Shown: positions 8,952 to 18,578, counted from the first letter of the stretch. The stretch is DNA of 64,000 nt from Aculops lycopersici (GCA_015350385.1 WNKI01000002.1:1710663-1774662), one strand, 5' to 3'. The notes: generated by a model from the letters alone, not told the origin. Numbers and translations: made by a program.

Positions 8952-9407
8952 GAAAAGCTACTCGATTTAACAAAAAAGGTTAACCCGACAAACATACCTC
9001 AAGTGAATATAGAGGAGGAGATAGCTGCGAAAATATTAAACAATCTCTCCCAAAGTAAGGATGAATAATTAAATCTATCCAATATTATAAGTTCAAATAA
9101 AAGGTAAACGTGCTTGCCGCTCAATGCCGCATGGCCACCTGCGTCAACGAAGAAGTCACACATGGTTTTTGGTTTAAAAATTTGCGCCAATAATATTCAC
9201 ACAACCGGCTGTTGGAAAACGAGCGCGCCGCTTCAACGAGCCGCGTGGCCACAAAATAGACAGCCTAAAATATTGGATATTTTCAAAACTATTTTATCTA
9301 TCGATATTTTAAATAATACACATTCTCAAGATCACTTATACCAACACAACAACACACTAAACTTTCAAATATCCCAAGAAATAAAGATTTTTCTCTAGAA
9401 TAAAACT
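8952..9407 (+). other. Spacer with acceptor-like tract before the H3-tail ORF
   Basis: There is no ORF I would defend, since the longest frame (about 9114-9398) has no recognisable domain. Just before the next ATG the sequence reads atttttctctag, a pyrimidine tract ending in AG at 9398, ten bases upstream of the ATG at 9408. This is a plausible 3' splice site for a subgenomic mRNA. Confidence 0.5.
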
Positions 9408-9821
9408 ATGGCGAGAGTGAAACAAACCGCAAGAGGGAGACAATATCCAGTTGCAAGTCACTGGCTCGTTCAAACGACATCAAGCAGGAGAGCCCGAAGA
9501 AGAGCCAAACGTATAAATAATGTACAAAATAGACAAGACACAACCACAACAAGCCGAGAACCAACCGCCAGTAGCCAAGATATTAGACTGCAACAAAATC
9601 AGAGCAGAGATGTGGCGACCGAAGACACAACCCAAAGTTCGGAACTGCCATCCACATCTACTTTGGCTGAATTGGTAAGTCATCCAATTAACATAACTAA
9701 TACTGACTCTGAAAGAGAGATGCACGACGAGACTGGAAGGATTGAGACACCGGGAGAATCGAGATCAGATTTAGCTGTGAGCACCAATAATTCATCTAAC
9801 TCTGAAGGAGAGAATGAGTGA
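9408..9821 (+). CDS. ORF with a histone H3 tail-like N-terminus (ORF4)
   Basis: The 137-residue product starts M-ARVKQTARGRQYP. After Met removal, residues 1-8 equal the histone H3 tail ARTKQTAR except Val for Thr at position 3; the residue matching Lys9 is Gly. The match is in exact register with the free N-terminal Ala of H3. The rest is an Arg-rich patch (about 25-35, SSRRARRRAKR) and a long Ser/Thr/Asn/Glu-rich, probably disordered, acidic tail. The ATG context is good (actATGG) and a splice-acceptor-like AG lies ten bases upstream. Its stop overlaps the chromodomain ORF by ATGAGTGA. A nuclear histone-mimic role is inference. Confidence 0.7.
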   Translation: MARVKQTARGRQYPVASHWLVQTTSSRRARRRAKRINNVQNRQDTTTTSREPTASSQDIRLQQNQSRDVATEDTTQSSELPSTSTLAELVSHPINITNTDSEREMHDETGRIETPGESRSDLAVSTNNSSNSEGENE

Positions 9822-10854
9822 CCTCGGGGAAAATAATGAAAGTGACTCGGGGACTAGTAATGCACAAACAAATTTGGTGATAGATCCATCAACAAACGGC
9901 GATAATAACTGTATAAATGAGAATATTGTACAAGATGATTCGAGAGCAGATTCACTTACAGCAAACCATGACAACAACTCAAATATTGATACACAAACTG
10001 TTGCGGGAAATAATGCACCGAGAACTGATAGTGATGAAAGAGAGTACATGGTGGAAAAAGTAATTGGAGTGAGAAGGTTGATCGTTAATAAGAAACATGT
10101 ACATTTTTTCCATGTAAAATGGGTTGGTTTTGAAATATCAAACGAGGCGGAGGATTTTATTCATGAGGAAGAGTGCGAATCTATACAAGATTTGATTCGT
10201 AACTATTATTCTGAAAACAAAAAGAGAGCGCCCAAGTTTCTTGATAACTTTGACCAAAGTGCAGGGAGAATCAAGAACAACTCTACTACAGTGACTAAAC
10301 ATAACTGGAAAAAGTCAGAGGATGTTCTTAGAATTTTCAACTACAAGAAATTCAAAACAAACTTTCAAATTGAAGTGTTTAATGGATCAAAAATCGAAGA
10401 TAACTCGTTCACCATACGCAGCTTCAATTGTCATTTTTATGTATACTATCGCATGAACAAGAGGCTCTACATTTCAGATTACGGTAACAAAAGCTCCTTC
10501 CAGTTTCAATTAGAAAATTTGAAGGTGAGAGATGAAGTACCAACGCACATCCCAGTTATAACAAACTTGAGTGACGACATGTGCGCCATGGGGATTACTT
10601 ATATAATCATCAAGCTTACAAGCTTCATGAAAGAACAAGTAATTCCAACTGAAATAGTTCTTCAAAGAAACTCTACGTCTAAAAGAATTGCTAAACTTTT
10701 AACACCTGAAATGACTCCAGTCGAACTCGAGACCTCTAAAAATCAATTGAGATGGAGGAAATGCCCCAAATGTAGAAAAAATCTTAGCTCTAAGAAATTG
10801 CACCATCATATCAGACTGTGCAACAAACTTATCAGAAAGAGAGCTGATTTGTAA
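9814..10854 (+). CDS. Chromodomain plus C-terminal zinc-finger protein (ORF5)
   Basis: The 346-residue product starts within the end of the H3-tail ORF (8-base overlap). After an acidic, Asn/Asp-rich region (1-75), residues about 77-135 form a chromodomain: EYMVEKV, then HVKWVGF, then IQDLIRNYY. Tyr78, the Trp of KWVGF and the Phe two residues later occupy the aromatic-cage positions of HP1-type domains, while the usual TWEP motif is replaced by an acidic stretch. A central region of about 170 residues is unrecognised. The C-terminus has CxxC...HxxxC (CPKC, then HHHIRLC), a C2HC finger. Chromodomains are known on gypsy chromovirus integrases; here the domain is in a separate ORF of a copia element. 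Binding of methylated histone tails and a role in targeting are inferred. Confidence 0.8.
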   Translation: MSDLGENNESDSGTSNAQTNLVIDPSTNGDNNCINENIVQDDSRADSLTANHDNNSNIDTQTVAGNNAPRTDSDEREYMVEKVIGVRRLIVNKKHVHFFHVKWVGFEISNEAEDFIHEEECESIQDLIRNYYSENKKRAPKFLDNFDQSAGRIKNNSTTVTKHNWKKSEDVLRIFNYKKFKTNFQIEVFNGSKIEDNSFTIRSFNCHFYVYYRMNKRLYISDYGNKSSFQFQLENLKVRDEVPTHIPVITNLSDDMCAMGITYIIIKLTSFMKEQVIPTEIVLQRNSTSKRIAKLLTPEMTPVELETSKNQLRWRKCPKCRKNLSSKKLHHHIRLCNKLIRKRADL

Positions 10855-11021
10855 ATAATCCAAAATATAACTTATCATACAAAACAAAAAAAACAAAAAA
10901 AAACAAAATAAAAGGTATAAAATCAATAAAAAGAATAAAAATTAATATAACAAAATAAAAACTACAAAATCATCAAAAAAAAAAAACTCATATATTTAAC
11001 GCACACTTGACTACAGGGGGA
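10855..11021 (+). other. A-rich 3' untranslated region and polypurine tract
   Basis: An A-rich run with several AATAAA-like strings leads to acaggggga immediately before the 3' LTR at 11022. That purine tract is the likely plus-strand primer. No ORF is present. Confidence 0.7.
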
Positions 11022-11331
11022 TGTTGAAGAATAGTCAAGATGGCTAAACAATGAACGATAACAATAACCATAACAATAATCATAAAGACAAGGATGTCAT
11101 AACAATAATCGTAATTCCCAAGGACGACAATAAAACTCAATGACCGCATGCAGCATTATGTTGAGATGAGTTAGCCCACCGCGCAACTCATGGTCACTCA
11201 ACAAGTATATAAAGGAGAGCACAACAAGAAAACTGAGAGAGAATAAAAAAATTGAATAAACAGTGAACTACATCAACATGTCTCTTTTACCTTCTCTATC
11301 TTTATTTTCTCAATCCTCTCAAATTTCAACA
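11022..11331 (+). repeat. 3' LTR of element A
   Basis: This 310-bp copy of 1340-1649 is followed by the target duplication CTTTT (11332-11336). By eye, the one mismatch to the 5' copy is near its eleventh base. Confidence 0.95.
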
Positions 11332-11857
11332 CTTTTGTCTCAGTCATCTTGAGTACAGGCCAAACGCAAACAATTGGATGAATAAGAAAACAGGTAGATT
11401 TGTCAACAAAGATTTTGTCTAGAAAATCAAAGAAAAAGTTGCAGGCATGCAAAATCGCAGAGCTAACATTGTGAAAGTTTCTGGTTCTATCGACGACAAG
11501 ATCCCGATACCAGCTAACTATGGTGAAGCAATCAAATCACCTCATTGTCAAGGGTGGATAAATGCTATGGACGATGAGATGAAGTCTCTGGTTGACAATG
11601 AGGTTTATGAGGAAAGTGCTAGGGACCAAGTCAACAAAAGGTTGTTAGTTCGAGATGGGTTTTCGTTATCAAGTACAAGAAGAATGGACAAATCGACAAA
11701 AACAAAGCGCGTGTAGTGGCTCGTGGCTTTACACAGGTGTATGGAGAAGATTGTGGAGCGACTTATTGCTCAGTCGTTCAACTTATGACCACACGATTGA
11801 TGTTGAGTTTCGCAGCATCTCGGGATTTGAAGAATCAGCAGTTTGACGTTAAAACCG
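11332..11857 (+). pseudogene. Older Ty1/copia element, RT N-terminal part
   Basis: It continues the element cut at 1339. Frames encode a copia linker and the start of RT (INAMDDEMKSLVDNEV; then, shifted, RARVVARGFTQVYGEDCG-like residues). At least one frameshift near 11650 and several stops break it. The RT frame is then cut at 11857 by a solo-LTR-like insert inside the codons for V-K-T-A-F-L. Confidence 0.75.
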
Positions 11858-12048
11858 TGTAAGCGAACGCGGGGATTTGGTGTGTGTGTGTCGGCCTCAG
11901 TCTAGGACTCGGTATTTATACCAAGCCCTAGACTGAGGCCGTGTTTTAATTGATTTGGCTGATTGAGCCGAATGTCACAAAGACATTTGATAATGTCATT
12001 GTGATATTCGGTTTGACATTTGGATAGCATTTAGCTTAAACTCTAACA
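11858..12048 (+). mobile_element. 191-bp solo-LTR-like insert with hairpins
   Basis: It starts TGTAAGCG, ends CTCTAACA and is flanked by the 5-bp duplication AACCG (11853-11857; 12049-12053). Removing it and one AACCG restores the copia RT codons for KTAFLNG. It holds two long inverted repeats (cggcctcagtctagg with ccctagactgaggccg; ccgaatgtcac with gtgatattcgg) and tatttata. It could be a solo LTR or a very small non-autonomous LTR element. Confidence 0.8.
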
Positions 12049-13171
12049 AACCGCTTTCTTAAACGGAAATCAGAAGGAGGAGATTTTCATGGAACCTCCA
12101 GAGGGTTATGGAAAAGAGGGCAAGATTTGGAAACTTAAACGTTCGCTTTATGGGCTAAAACAGTCGCCAAGAATGTGGAACGAAAAGTTCACCCCGTTCA
12201 TGAAGGGACTAGGATTCAACATGAGCAACTACGATAATAGTGTATTTTTCACTTTGGATCCACTGGTTATTCTGATCATCTATGTCGACGATGGGTTGAT
12301 ATTTGCCCATGACGATTCAATCATCGCTGTTTTACTGCGAAAGTTACAAGATCAATTTGAGATTCGAGAATTAGAAGTTAACGTTTATCGTGGTCTCGAG
12401 ATCGAAGTGCAGGAAGATGGAATTTTGGTTCATCAATCTAACCGAGTCTAGAAAATTCTGGAAGCATTCAACATGTCAAATGCTAAGCCAGCCAAGAATC
12501 CCTCGATTAAGTTTGACGAGCCAAACGAGCAACCACTACGATCGGAGATCTGCTGTTGGTATGCTGCAATATTTGTCTGATTCAACTCGGCCTGATATTG
12601 CTTTCGCGGTAAGATGGCAAATCCAACCGAAACAGATTGGAAGTCAGCCAAACATTTGCTACGTTATTTGCGCGGCAACAGCTAGATGGGAATCAAGTTT
12701 TGCAAGAATGGAAACGCGTTGGTTACAACGACAGCGATTTTGCGGGAGATCTGAAAAGTGCAGTCCACAATGGAAGCCCAATCCACTGGGAGTCACAATT
12801 ACAACGCCATGTTACAGTCTCATCGACTGAAGCAGAAGTAATTGCTTTATGCTCACTATCTAAAGAGTTGTCATGGATTCGCCGCATGGCAATCGAGTTA
12901 CATCTCATGAAAGATGAGCCAGCCTTGATTCGTTGCGACAACAAGAGCTCGCTCACAATTGTGGAGTCGGAGCGACTGGCAAGTCGAACACGCCATCTCC
13001 GAGCTCAAAACGCCTATGTCTATGAGCAAGTTGGATTTGATGAGCTTGTTTTGTCGCATGTGAAATCGGAGCACAACCTCGCCGATTTGCTAACAAAGAC
13101 AGTGCAGACAGGATTGTTCGAGAACAATCGCAATGTGCTGCTACAACAAGTGGATTCGCATGAAGGGGAGA
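12049..13171 (+). pseudogene. Older Ty1/copia element, RT and RNase H
   Basis: The RT core is readable at 12089-12451 (MEPPEGYG, SLYGLKQSPRMWN, YVDDGLIF). The following frames are shifted near 12450 and 12640, and RNase H is readable at 12730-13130 (DSDFAGDLKSA, SSTEAEVIALC, CDNKSSLTI, HNLADLLTK). Catalytic motifs survive, but frameshifts disable the polyprotein. A purine tract, gaaggggaga, ends the internal region. Confidence 0.85.
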
Positions 13172-13338
13172 TGTCAGGATATATGTGTGTTAAGCCGAAC
13201 CCACTGTGTGCGGATGCGGGAGTAGTCACGCCTACCTACCCAGCTTGTGTGCCTAACCGCAATACCGACGTTACTTGTGCGCTACACTCAATACCGTGTA
13301 TTTCAGTCCAATAAAGAGTTTAGTTCAGTTCGATACTT
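13172..13338 (+). repeat. Probable 3' LTR of the older copia element
   Basis: The sequence begins TGTCAGGATA right after a purine tract, and an AATAAA (caataaagag) lies near 13312. The matching 5' LTR is not in the window, so the right end is approximate. Confidence 0.5.
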
Positions 13339-13369
13339 CAACGTGTAAAGTTCATAAGGAGTGATACAA

Positions 13370-13598
13370 ATTAAGGAGCCTTAATTGATCTCAATAAATC
13401 AGCAAAAGGGTCTATATTATTGACTCGACACTTCCTCCGTCATGCGAATTTGATCAGATGGTCACCGATATCCTCATGACGGATCCATCCAGGTGTGAAA
13501 TGGCGTCTCAAGACTCTCCAGGTGAACTCAATCCTTTGAGTTTGGATCCCATCAGGCTCCACAAATTCCAGGCTGTGGTTGACGGTCGTATGGACAAA
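13370..13598 (-). pseudogene. Merlin/IS1595-type transposase, C-terminal fragment
   Basis: On the minus strand the frame reads DGIQTQRIEFTWRVLRR, then HEDIGDHLIKF, a stop, and RRKCRVNNIDPFADLL. This matches the catalytic-Glu region and C-terminus of the transposase at 26387-26925 (DGTHTQRIESLWRALRR). About 75 codons survive with one stop. The upstream Asp motifs are absent. Confidence 0.75.
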
Positions 13599-13743
13599 GT
13601 GTTGACTGGAGCCCTGCAGCAACTAACCAACTCTCATGGGCGAGGATGGGAGATGGGCGTGCGTAGGCGCTAGCGCAGTTTAGCAGCGAGCACTGATGTC
13701 CACACACAAAGTGAGCTGGGTTGAGCAGCATTGAGCGGCGTTG
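13599..13743 (+). repeat. Repeat shared in inverted orientation with 61339-61504
   Basis: From agtgttgactgga to gagcggcgttg the sequence matches the reverse complement of 61339-61504 with scattered changes and a GCGTAGGC-type length difference. It adjoins a Merlin transposase fragment here and truncates a copia RNase H at 61.3 kb, so it may be the terminal region of a DNA transposon. Confidence 0.7.
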
Positions 13744-15170
13744 ATCGCCACATATCTAGCGCCAGGTATCACACTGGACCAAGACGAACTGACAAGCCAA
13801 GCTATCGAGCATCTGAGATTCAAATATGAACGAGATCTGACAGAGGCAATCTCTCCAAATAGCGAATCTCGTAAAGGTGCCGATACTGTCAGACAGCGCG
13901 GCGCCAGCGGACTAACTTGTGTGCCCACATTCCTGTGGGCGCGCAACTAACAGTGATCAGCGGCAACGCTAAATCACCCACTGTCAACTAATCCACTGGC
14001 GCGCTGCTGCAAGCGCAACTAACAAACGATGTGACCAGTGCGCTAGCACTAGCGAGCAACTGGCAGCCACATCAAACAAAGGAAAACAGGGCGCAATAGA
14101 TGGTAGAGCCCAAACTGTTTCACCAGGATTATTTGGAACAAAGGAAGCCTCTTCTTGCCCTCATTGTCGTGGCGAAGTTCAACTTGGAACAGATCACACT
14201 TGGTTCAGCAGGCCAACTCCATTTGAGTCTCACGCATTGGAACAATAATAAATGTGACACTTGTCACAACATATTCAATTATAACGATTCTAAGTTACAC
14301 TCACCTTGCAACCTAATTAGGCACCAGCCCCCACCCCACATGCCACCCCGTGATGGCAATTTAGTTGTCGCTACAGAGGCCGTAAGCAACCCCAAGTTGC
14401 CAAGTAGTTATAGACAGGATTCCTGTGATTGTCTATCATAACGGTAGACAGATTTTCACTAAGATGACAAGTCCAAACGCGAAAGGTTTGAGGTCGAAAT
14501 CAATGATATCAGCTAAAACAAATGAGCGGATTGAAGACTTAAGAGTTCAAATTTTCACACCAAATGATTGGTGACTATGATAACTTGAGAGACTTTTCTC
14601 CGGCTCACGGCGCCCTCTACGTTTCTAGCTTCACTAATCGTTACGTTTCTCTGGCAAAAAACACTGCCAATATTATCATTCAAGAGATGGGACCTCAACC
14701 CTCAATCCCTCGGCCTCCACCAGCCGCCACAATTGAGGAAAGTTGGGACTGACAGGTGGTTGTCTCAAAAATTCTGTTCTGTGCTCAATTTCAAGCAGTA
14801 GCAGCAACAATAACAACACCAGAGCCATTGGCTCAACATATCAAACACTGAACAGCCTAAAAGGACTCTTCGCAAGTGTTGTACCAGGAAACCACGCAAT
14901 GATATTGCATGAATTTGTCTAAGAAGGGAGACCATGAAACGCGAGACTGCTCAATTCGAGCGCAATTTGTATCCCGCGCCTTATGCGACCATTCTGTGCA
15001 ACCATTTGGAAAATAAACTTCACTTATGCTTAGCAACCCACGAGTTAACGTCTATTGCGAAGCTACTTTGGCTATTTGATTTATCATTAACTTGAAGTAT
15101 TGTAGCGACATCAGGGTTTGAACGTTACACATATACCTGTTGAAGCCAGGAGCATGGTAATACTCCCTTA
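13744..15170. other. Degenerate region, no intact gene
   Basis: Short open frames at 13741-13950 and 14100-14441 have no recognisable domain. Near 14925-14990 a frame reads KKGDHETRDCSIRA, resembling a gag zinc knuckle, but its first Cys pair is lost. A Cys-pair string (CPHCRGEV) occurs near 14150. These are probably decayed retroelement remnants. Confidence 0.4.
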
Positions 15171-15178
15171 GGACTTTT

Positions 15179-15905
15179 TCAAATACAGCATGGTGAAGTT
15201 GATTTGAAGTTTATATCACAAATTATTGTTCCAATCTCGTCATCGTATTGAGTAGTTGACCATATAAGTGGTCGCACTTTATGGAAGAGATGCATATATA
15301 TATATATGAAGTTATAATCATGAGAGTAAAAATCAAAGGTAATAATGATTTGATTCTGGCTCGATGAGTGAGCTAACTTAAGGTCGGAGACATGACGGTC
15401 GAACTCGCTTGTCCGTTTGGTGATATTGTTAGTCCTGATCATGGTGTGAATGTCTCTCCGCTTCCTGATGATCTCAAATGGCCCTTCGTATCGAGGCGAC
15501 GTTTTAGATAACCTATCTGATGTCTTGATGTAGACTTTATCGCCTATCTGATACTTCTCAATGGTTTTTCTCGAATCTCTCCCTAGAACGTTCACGACTA
15601 GTAGACTGTATGGCTATGGCTCTTCTTCTGCACTCGTTCATGTGATACTGAATTAGTTTAGCAAAAGTGTCTTGTGGAGTCACTCGCTCTTTGACTAACA
15701 ATTCTTGCATGGGTGGTCGTCGACCAAATGTCAATTCGTAAGGAGTTGAGCCGAAGGATTGATGATGGTTTATGTTGCACGCCAAAACTGCTACAGGTAC
15801 AACGCTATCCCAACTCTCTTCCACGAAGTACCAAGTCGATCTGTTGCCTTATGGTTTGGATTGCTATTTCTACTACTGCGTTCCCCTCGTGATGGGAAGG
15901 GGTCG
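15179..15905 (-). pseudogene. Ty3/gypsy integrase, C-terminal part
   Basis: Minus-strand frames give ACNINHHQSFGSTPYELTFGRRPP, preceded in another phase by GNAVVEIAIQTIRQQ, and then YQIGDKVYIKTSDRLS and PRYEGPFEII. This is the end of a gypsy integrase core followed by its GPF/GPY-type C-terminal module. At least two frameshifts (near 15590 and 15820) break it, and no LTR is attached. Confidence 0.75.
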
Positions 15906-15938
15906 ATACAATGTGGTTGGCGCCAAACGCCTTGAGGG

Positions 15939-16064
15939 GCGGTCAAATCCTGAACCGAAGGTTTCCGCGCTTTTGGAGTAGCTTAATTGTGTCCAGCAGC
16001 CTCTAATTAGTCCATCTAAACCCCTCTCATCTTCTTCTGCGCGGCGCCGAAAACTAAAGAACAC
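15939..16064 (+). mobile_element. TIR element fragment, family M1 (right end)
   Basis: The segment from ggtcaaatcctgaacc to ctaaagaacac matches the right end of the M1 element at 27252-27853. A second, more diverged copy of the same end follows directly at 16065-16176. Confidence 0.75.
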
Positions 16065-16176
16065 TTGAAGGTTTCCGTACTTCGTGAGTGGCTTAAACGT
16101 GTTGAGCAGTCTCTAATCAGCCCATCTAGACCGTTTGCTTGAACTTTTGCGTGAAGCCGACGACTAAAGAACGCCC
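16065..16176 (+). mobile_element. Diverged second M1-like right end
   Basis: The string gaaggtttccgtacttcgtgag and the end gactaaagaacgccc match the preceding repeat with many substitutions. The side-by-side placement suggests a tandem duplication or two related insertions. Confidence 0.6.
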
Positions 16177-16218
16177 GTTATGCACTTTGTCACTCTCAAC
16201 TTCAATAAAAACCTTATT

Positions 16219-16779
16219 TTAGATGAGCGAAGCCATCTCATCATCACAAGCTCCTTTCCATTCTTTAGCAAAACAACTTTTCATGGCTTGGTTGTAGGGT
16301 GTGGGTATGCTTACCTCCGCCTTGTTAAGATTGACAATTTTAACATAGTTGGCACTTCCACGATTGCATCGCTCGATGATGCTATTCATCATTTGTGTTG
16401 ACACAAAATGACCACTTCTTGTTTCTCCACCTACCGGTTGTTGTGGAATATTTAAGATTAAGACCGATTCGAATTGGCTCCGAATACATGATACATGCTC
16501 GACAATGCTGTCAGCGTTAGATCGAATAAGGTTTTCGATTTCTGCTTGTCTATTAGTTGGTCGTGCTTGATCCAAATGAGCCATTCTCCGGTTTGGGACA
16601 TCCTGAGCCGGATTTATGTCAACTAGTTGATTCTCTCCTGCATCGATCCTTTCAGGAGCTTCAAGGTATCGATTGGCCGCCATTGCAATTGAATCATCTT
16701 CGTCCATATCCAAATCGTCAATTGTTGAGATAAATTCATTACCTGAGTCCCCGACAACGTTAGAGCTAATCCAAATCAC
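16219..16779 (-). pseudogene. Ty1/copia integrase-RT linker fragment
   Basis: A 186-codon frame (non-ATG start possible) of acidic and Ser/Asn-rich sequence ends YNQAMKSCFAKEWKGACDDEMASLI, the copia motif just before RT. RT should follow below 16219 but is missing. The neighbouring RT fragment at 16968-17690 lies on the other side, so this is a separate copy. Confidence 0.6.
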
Positions 16780-16967
16780 TTTCTTCTTTTATTTGAAAAA
16801 ATCCCCATTGGAGCACTTATTCTAAAGCACATCACAAATGATTAAAATTGAGTTGTCCTTTCTGAGAAAACGAAAAGTAAGCTCAGTGTAGCCGACAAAG
16901 GTTACAATTTTACCTCATTTGTCCCAATCATAAGTAAAAAGTGATCGTCTGGCGTTCTTAGCAATAG

Positions 16968-17690
16968 CTAATTCGCCGAAAATATGCAGATTACTGACGT
17001 TACATTTTCTTTTGAACCTGATTTCACTGCTCGAACCAGAGATTCTTTGGAAAACTGGAGGCTTGCGTATTCAAGTCCAAATCTCGCAATAATCTTGCGG
17101 ATGTAGTCGCTTTGGTGCAATCTGAGACCAGCTGCTGACTGTTCGATTTGCGACCCGACACAAGTTTTCTTTTCGCCAGAAGTAATTTCAAACTTTCGTT
17201 TCAGATCAGCGATGCAATCATCCATAAGTGCGGTTGATGTTGAGAATATGAGACCGTCGTCGATGTAGATGGCGACGATTAACATTGGTTGAGTCCCAAT
17301 GTTGTCAAAGTATGAGTTTTTTGTAACAAATACGCAAGTGTCAGCTTTGACACTTGAACTTAGTCAAAAATTTGGTGAAACATGAGTTCCACTCACGGCC
17401 AGCTTGTTTCAATCCGTATAGTGATTTAACAAGTTTGCAAACTTTTTGCTCTTGGTCGGCAACAACAAATCCATCCGGTTGATGCATAAAAATCTCCTCT
17501 TTTAACGTATCATTAAGGTATGCGGTTTTGAAATCGAATTGCCGCATCTGTAGGTAAAAGTGCTGCGATAGATCTAGCAAAGTTCTTATCGTTTCCATTT
17601 TATTCACTGGACTAAACGTCGCGTTGTCGTCCATGCCTTTCTCTTGTGTAAAGCCGCGGGCAACTAGACGAGAAATGCGCCGCACTAGCT
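16968..17690 (-). pseudogene. Ty1/copia reverse transcriptase fragment
   Basis: Two minus-strand frames carry SRLVARGFTQEKG, FDFKTAYLND, KSLYGLKQAGREWN (17341-17685) and IYIDDGLIFS, where Ile replaces the usual Val of YVDD (16968-17285). A frameshift between them near 17300 and truncation on both sides make it non-functional. Confidence 0.85.
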
Positions 17691-17870
17691 GATCCCCTTG
17701 CTCTTACAATAACATTTCACTTTGCTTTGGGATTGCGCGAAAAAGGAAATAGATCAGGCGATAACGCTATGCACGCTCATTGGCTGCTTCCTAAAAGCAA
17801 AAATCTGAAACCAAATGAGAAAAGTCCGAAAAGCACTTGTAAAACCTGTATTAAAACACCAACGGCAGCT

Positions 17871-17922
17871 TGTTAGTTGGTGGAGAAGAAATGAGTTTAA
17901 TGGAGACTTGGAGTAGTGTGTG
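17871..17922 (+). repeat. 52-bp module shared with LTR family E
   Basis: TGTTAGTTGGTGGAGAAG through agtagtgtgtg matches the first 52 bases of the solo LTR at 23615 and of the repeat at 32708. It interrupts a transposase-like frame. Confidence 0.75.
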
Positions 17923-18130
17923 GCTGCACGAAGAAGCGTGTCCATCTGCTCGGGAGACAACTCGTGACCTCGAGGGGCTCGATAAAACCGCATTTTGAGT
18001 CGCTTAGCAATCCGCCAAACAGTTGGCTGACCACAACCCACTTCTTAGGCTACAGAGCGAGTGGATGAGTCTGACACATTCAAAACAAACTCTACCTCCC
18101 GACTCAAAGCGTGTCTCTTGCGGCCACAAC
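17923..18130 (-). pseudogene. Transposase helix-turn-helix fragment
   Basis: The minus-strand frame reads GCGRKRHALSREVEFVLN and then VGCGQPTVWRIAKRLKMRF, a helix-turn-helix of the type found in Tc1/mariner-like transposases, with one stop before the second helix. No catalytic domain is present. Family assignment is tentative. Confidence 0.45.
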
Positions 18131-18187
18131 CCTTCCGGTCAGTAGATATCTTCCCTCGCGAACAAGGGTTTAGGGTCCGAGAAAGAG

Positions 18188-18321
18188 TATTGGAGGGCGG
18201 TCCCGAATCCCCACTGGAGTACAAGGGGGCGTGCCCTAGTACCCGAATAACCGCCTGTGCGCGGTCGCTTATAAGTTGTAATCACACAGAATAAAGCTCA
18301 CTCTTTATTTTATTTCTGATA
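18188..18321 (+). repeat. LTR family F, copy 1
   Basis: Runs from TATTGGAGGGCGG to TTTCTGATA and matches the solo LTR at 35291-35421. It has ttataag and aataaagctc. No target duplication is visible around this copy. Confidence 0.7.
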
Positions 18322-18578
18322 CACACACATATACAAAGAAAGGACGTCCAGAGGACTCCGATGAACAAACTCTTGTGCGCCGCTCTACTTTTTAGGTAGT
18401 TGCAGGCTGCAAACAGTTGAAATCAAGGACATTTTGTAGATGCAGGGTGTTTTTGGCACAACGCCCTTCACCCTGCATTCTCAGTAGATAGAAGATTTCC
18501 CTGTAGAAAAATAACTATAAATGTAAAACTCATAACGAATAAAAAGTTAGTCGTGTTTCTACACGCAAAACAATAACA
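18322..18578 (+). repeat. Probable 5' LTR end of the copia element at 18.6-22.1 kb
   Basis: The region ends aataaca directly before a priming site. It holds a perfect hairpin (atgcagggtg...caccctgcat near 18439-18476). Its left boundary is not determined. Confidence 0.45.

Larger units (their letters stand above)
1340..11331 (+). mobile_element. Element A: complete env-bearing Ty1/copia retroelement with accessory ORFs
   Basis: This 9,992-bp element is bounded by two 310-bp LTRs (TGTTGAA...TTCAACA) and a 5-bp target duplication, CTTTT. A priming site follows the 5' LTR and a short purine tract (acaggggga) precedes the 3' LTR. In order it carries a zinc-ribbon ORF, gag-pol, an envelope-like region, a second zinc-ribbon ORF, a coiled-coil ORF, an H3-tail-like ORF and a chromodomain ORF. 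The LTRs differ at one position by eye (1350 region a/g), so insertion was recent. The domain order protease-integrase-RT-RNase H is diagnostic of Ty1/copia. The only clear lesion is a TAA inside the envelope-like frame. At 10 kb it is about twice the length of a minimal copia element. Confidence 0.95.

Noticed and set aside
9114..9398. 94-codon ORF before the H3-like ORF
   Set aside because: No domain, no favourable start, and its 3' part is AT-rich leader with an acceptor-like tract; non-coding leader is more likely.
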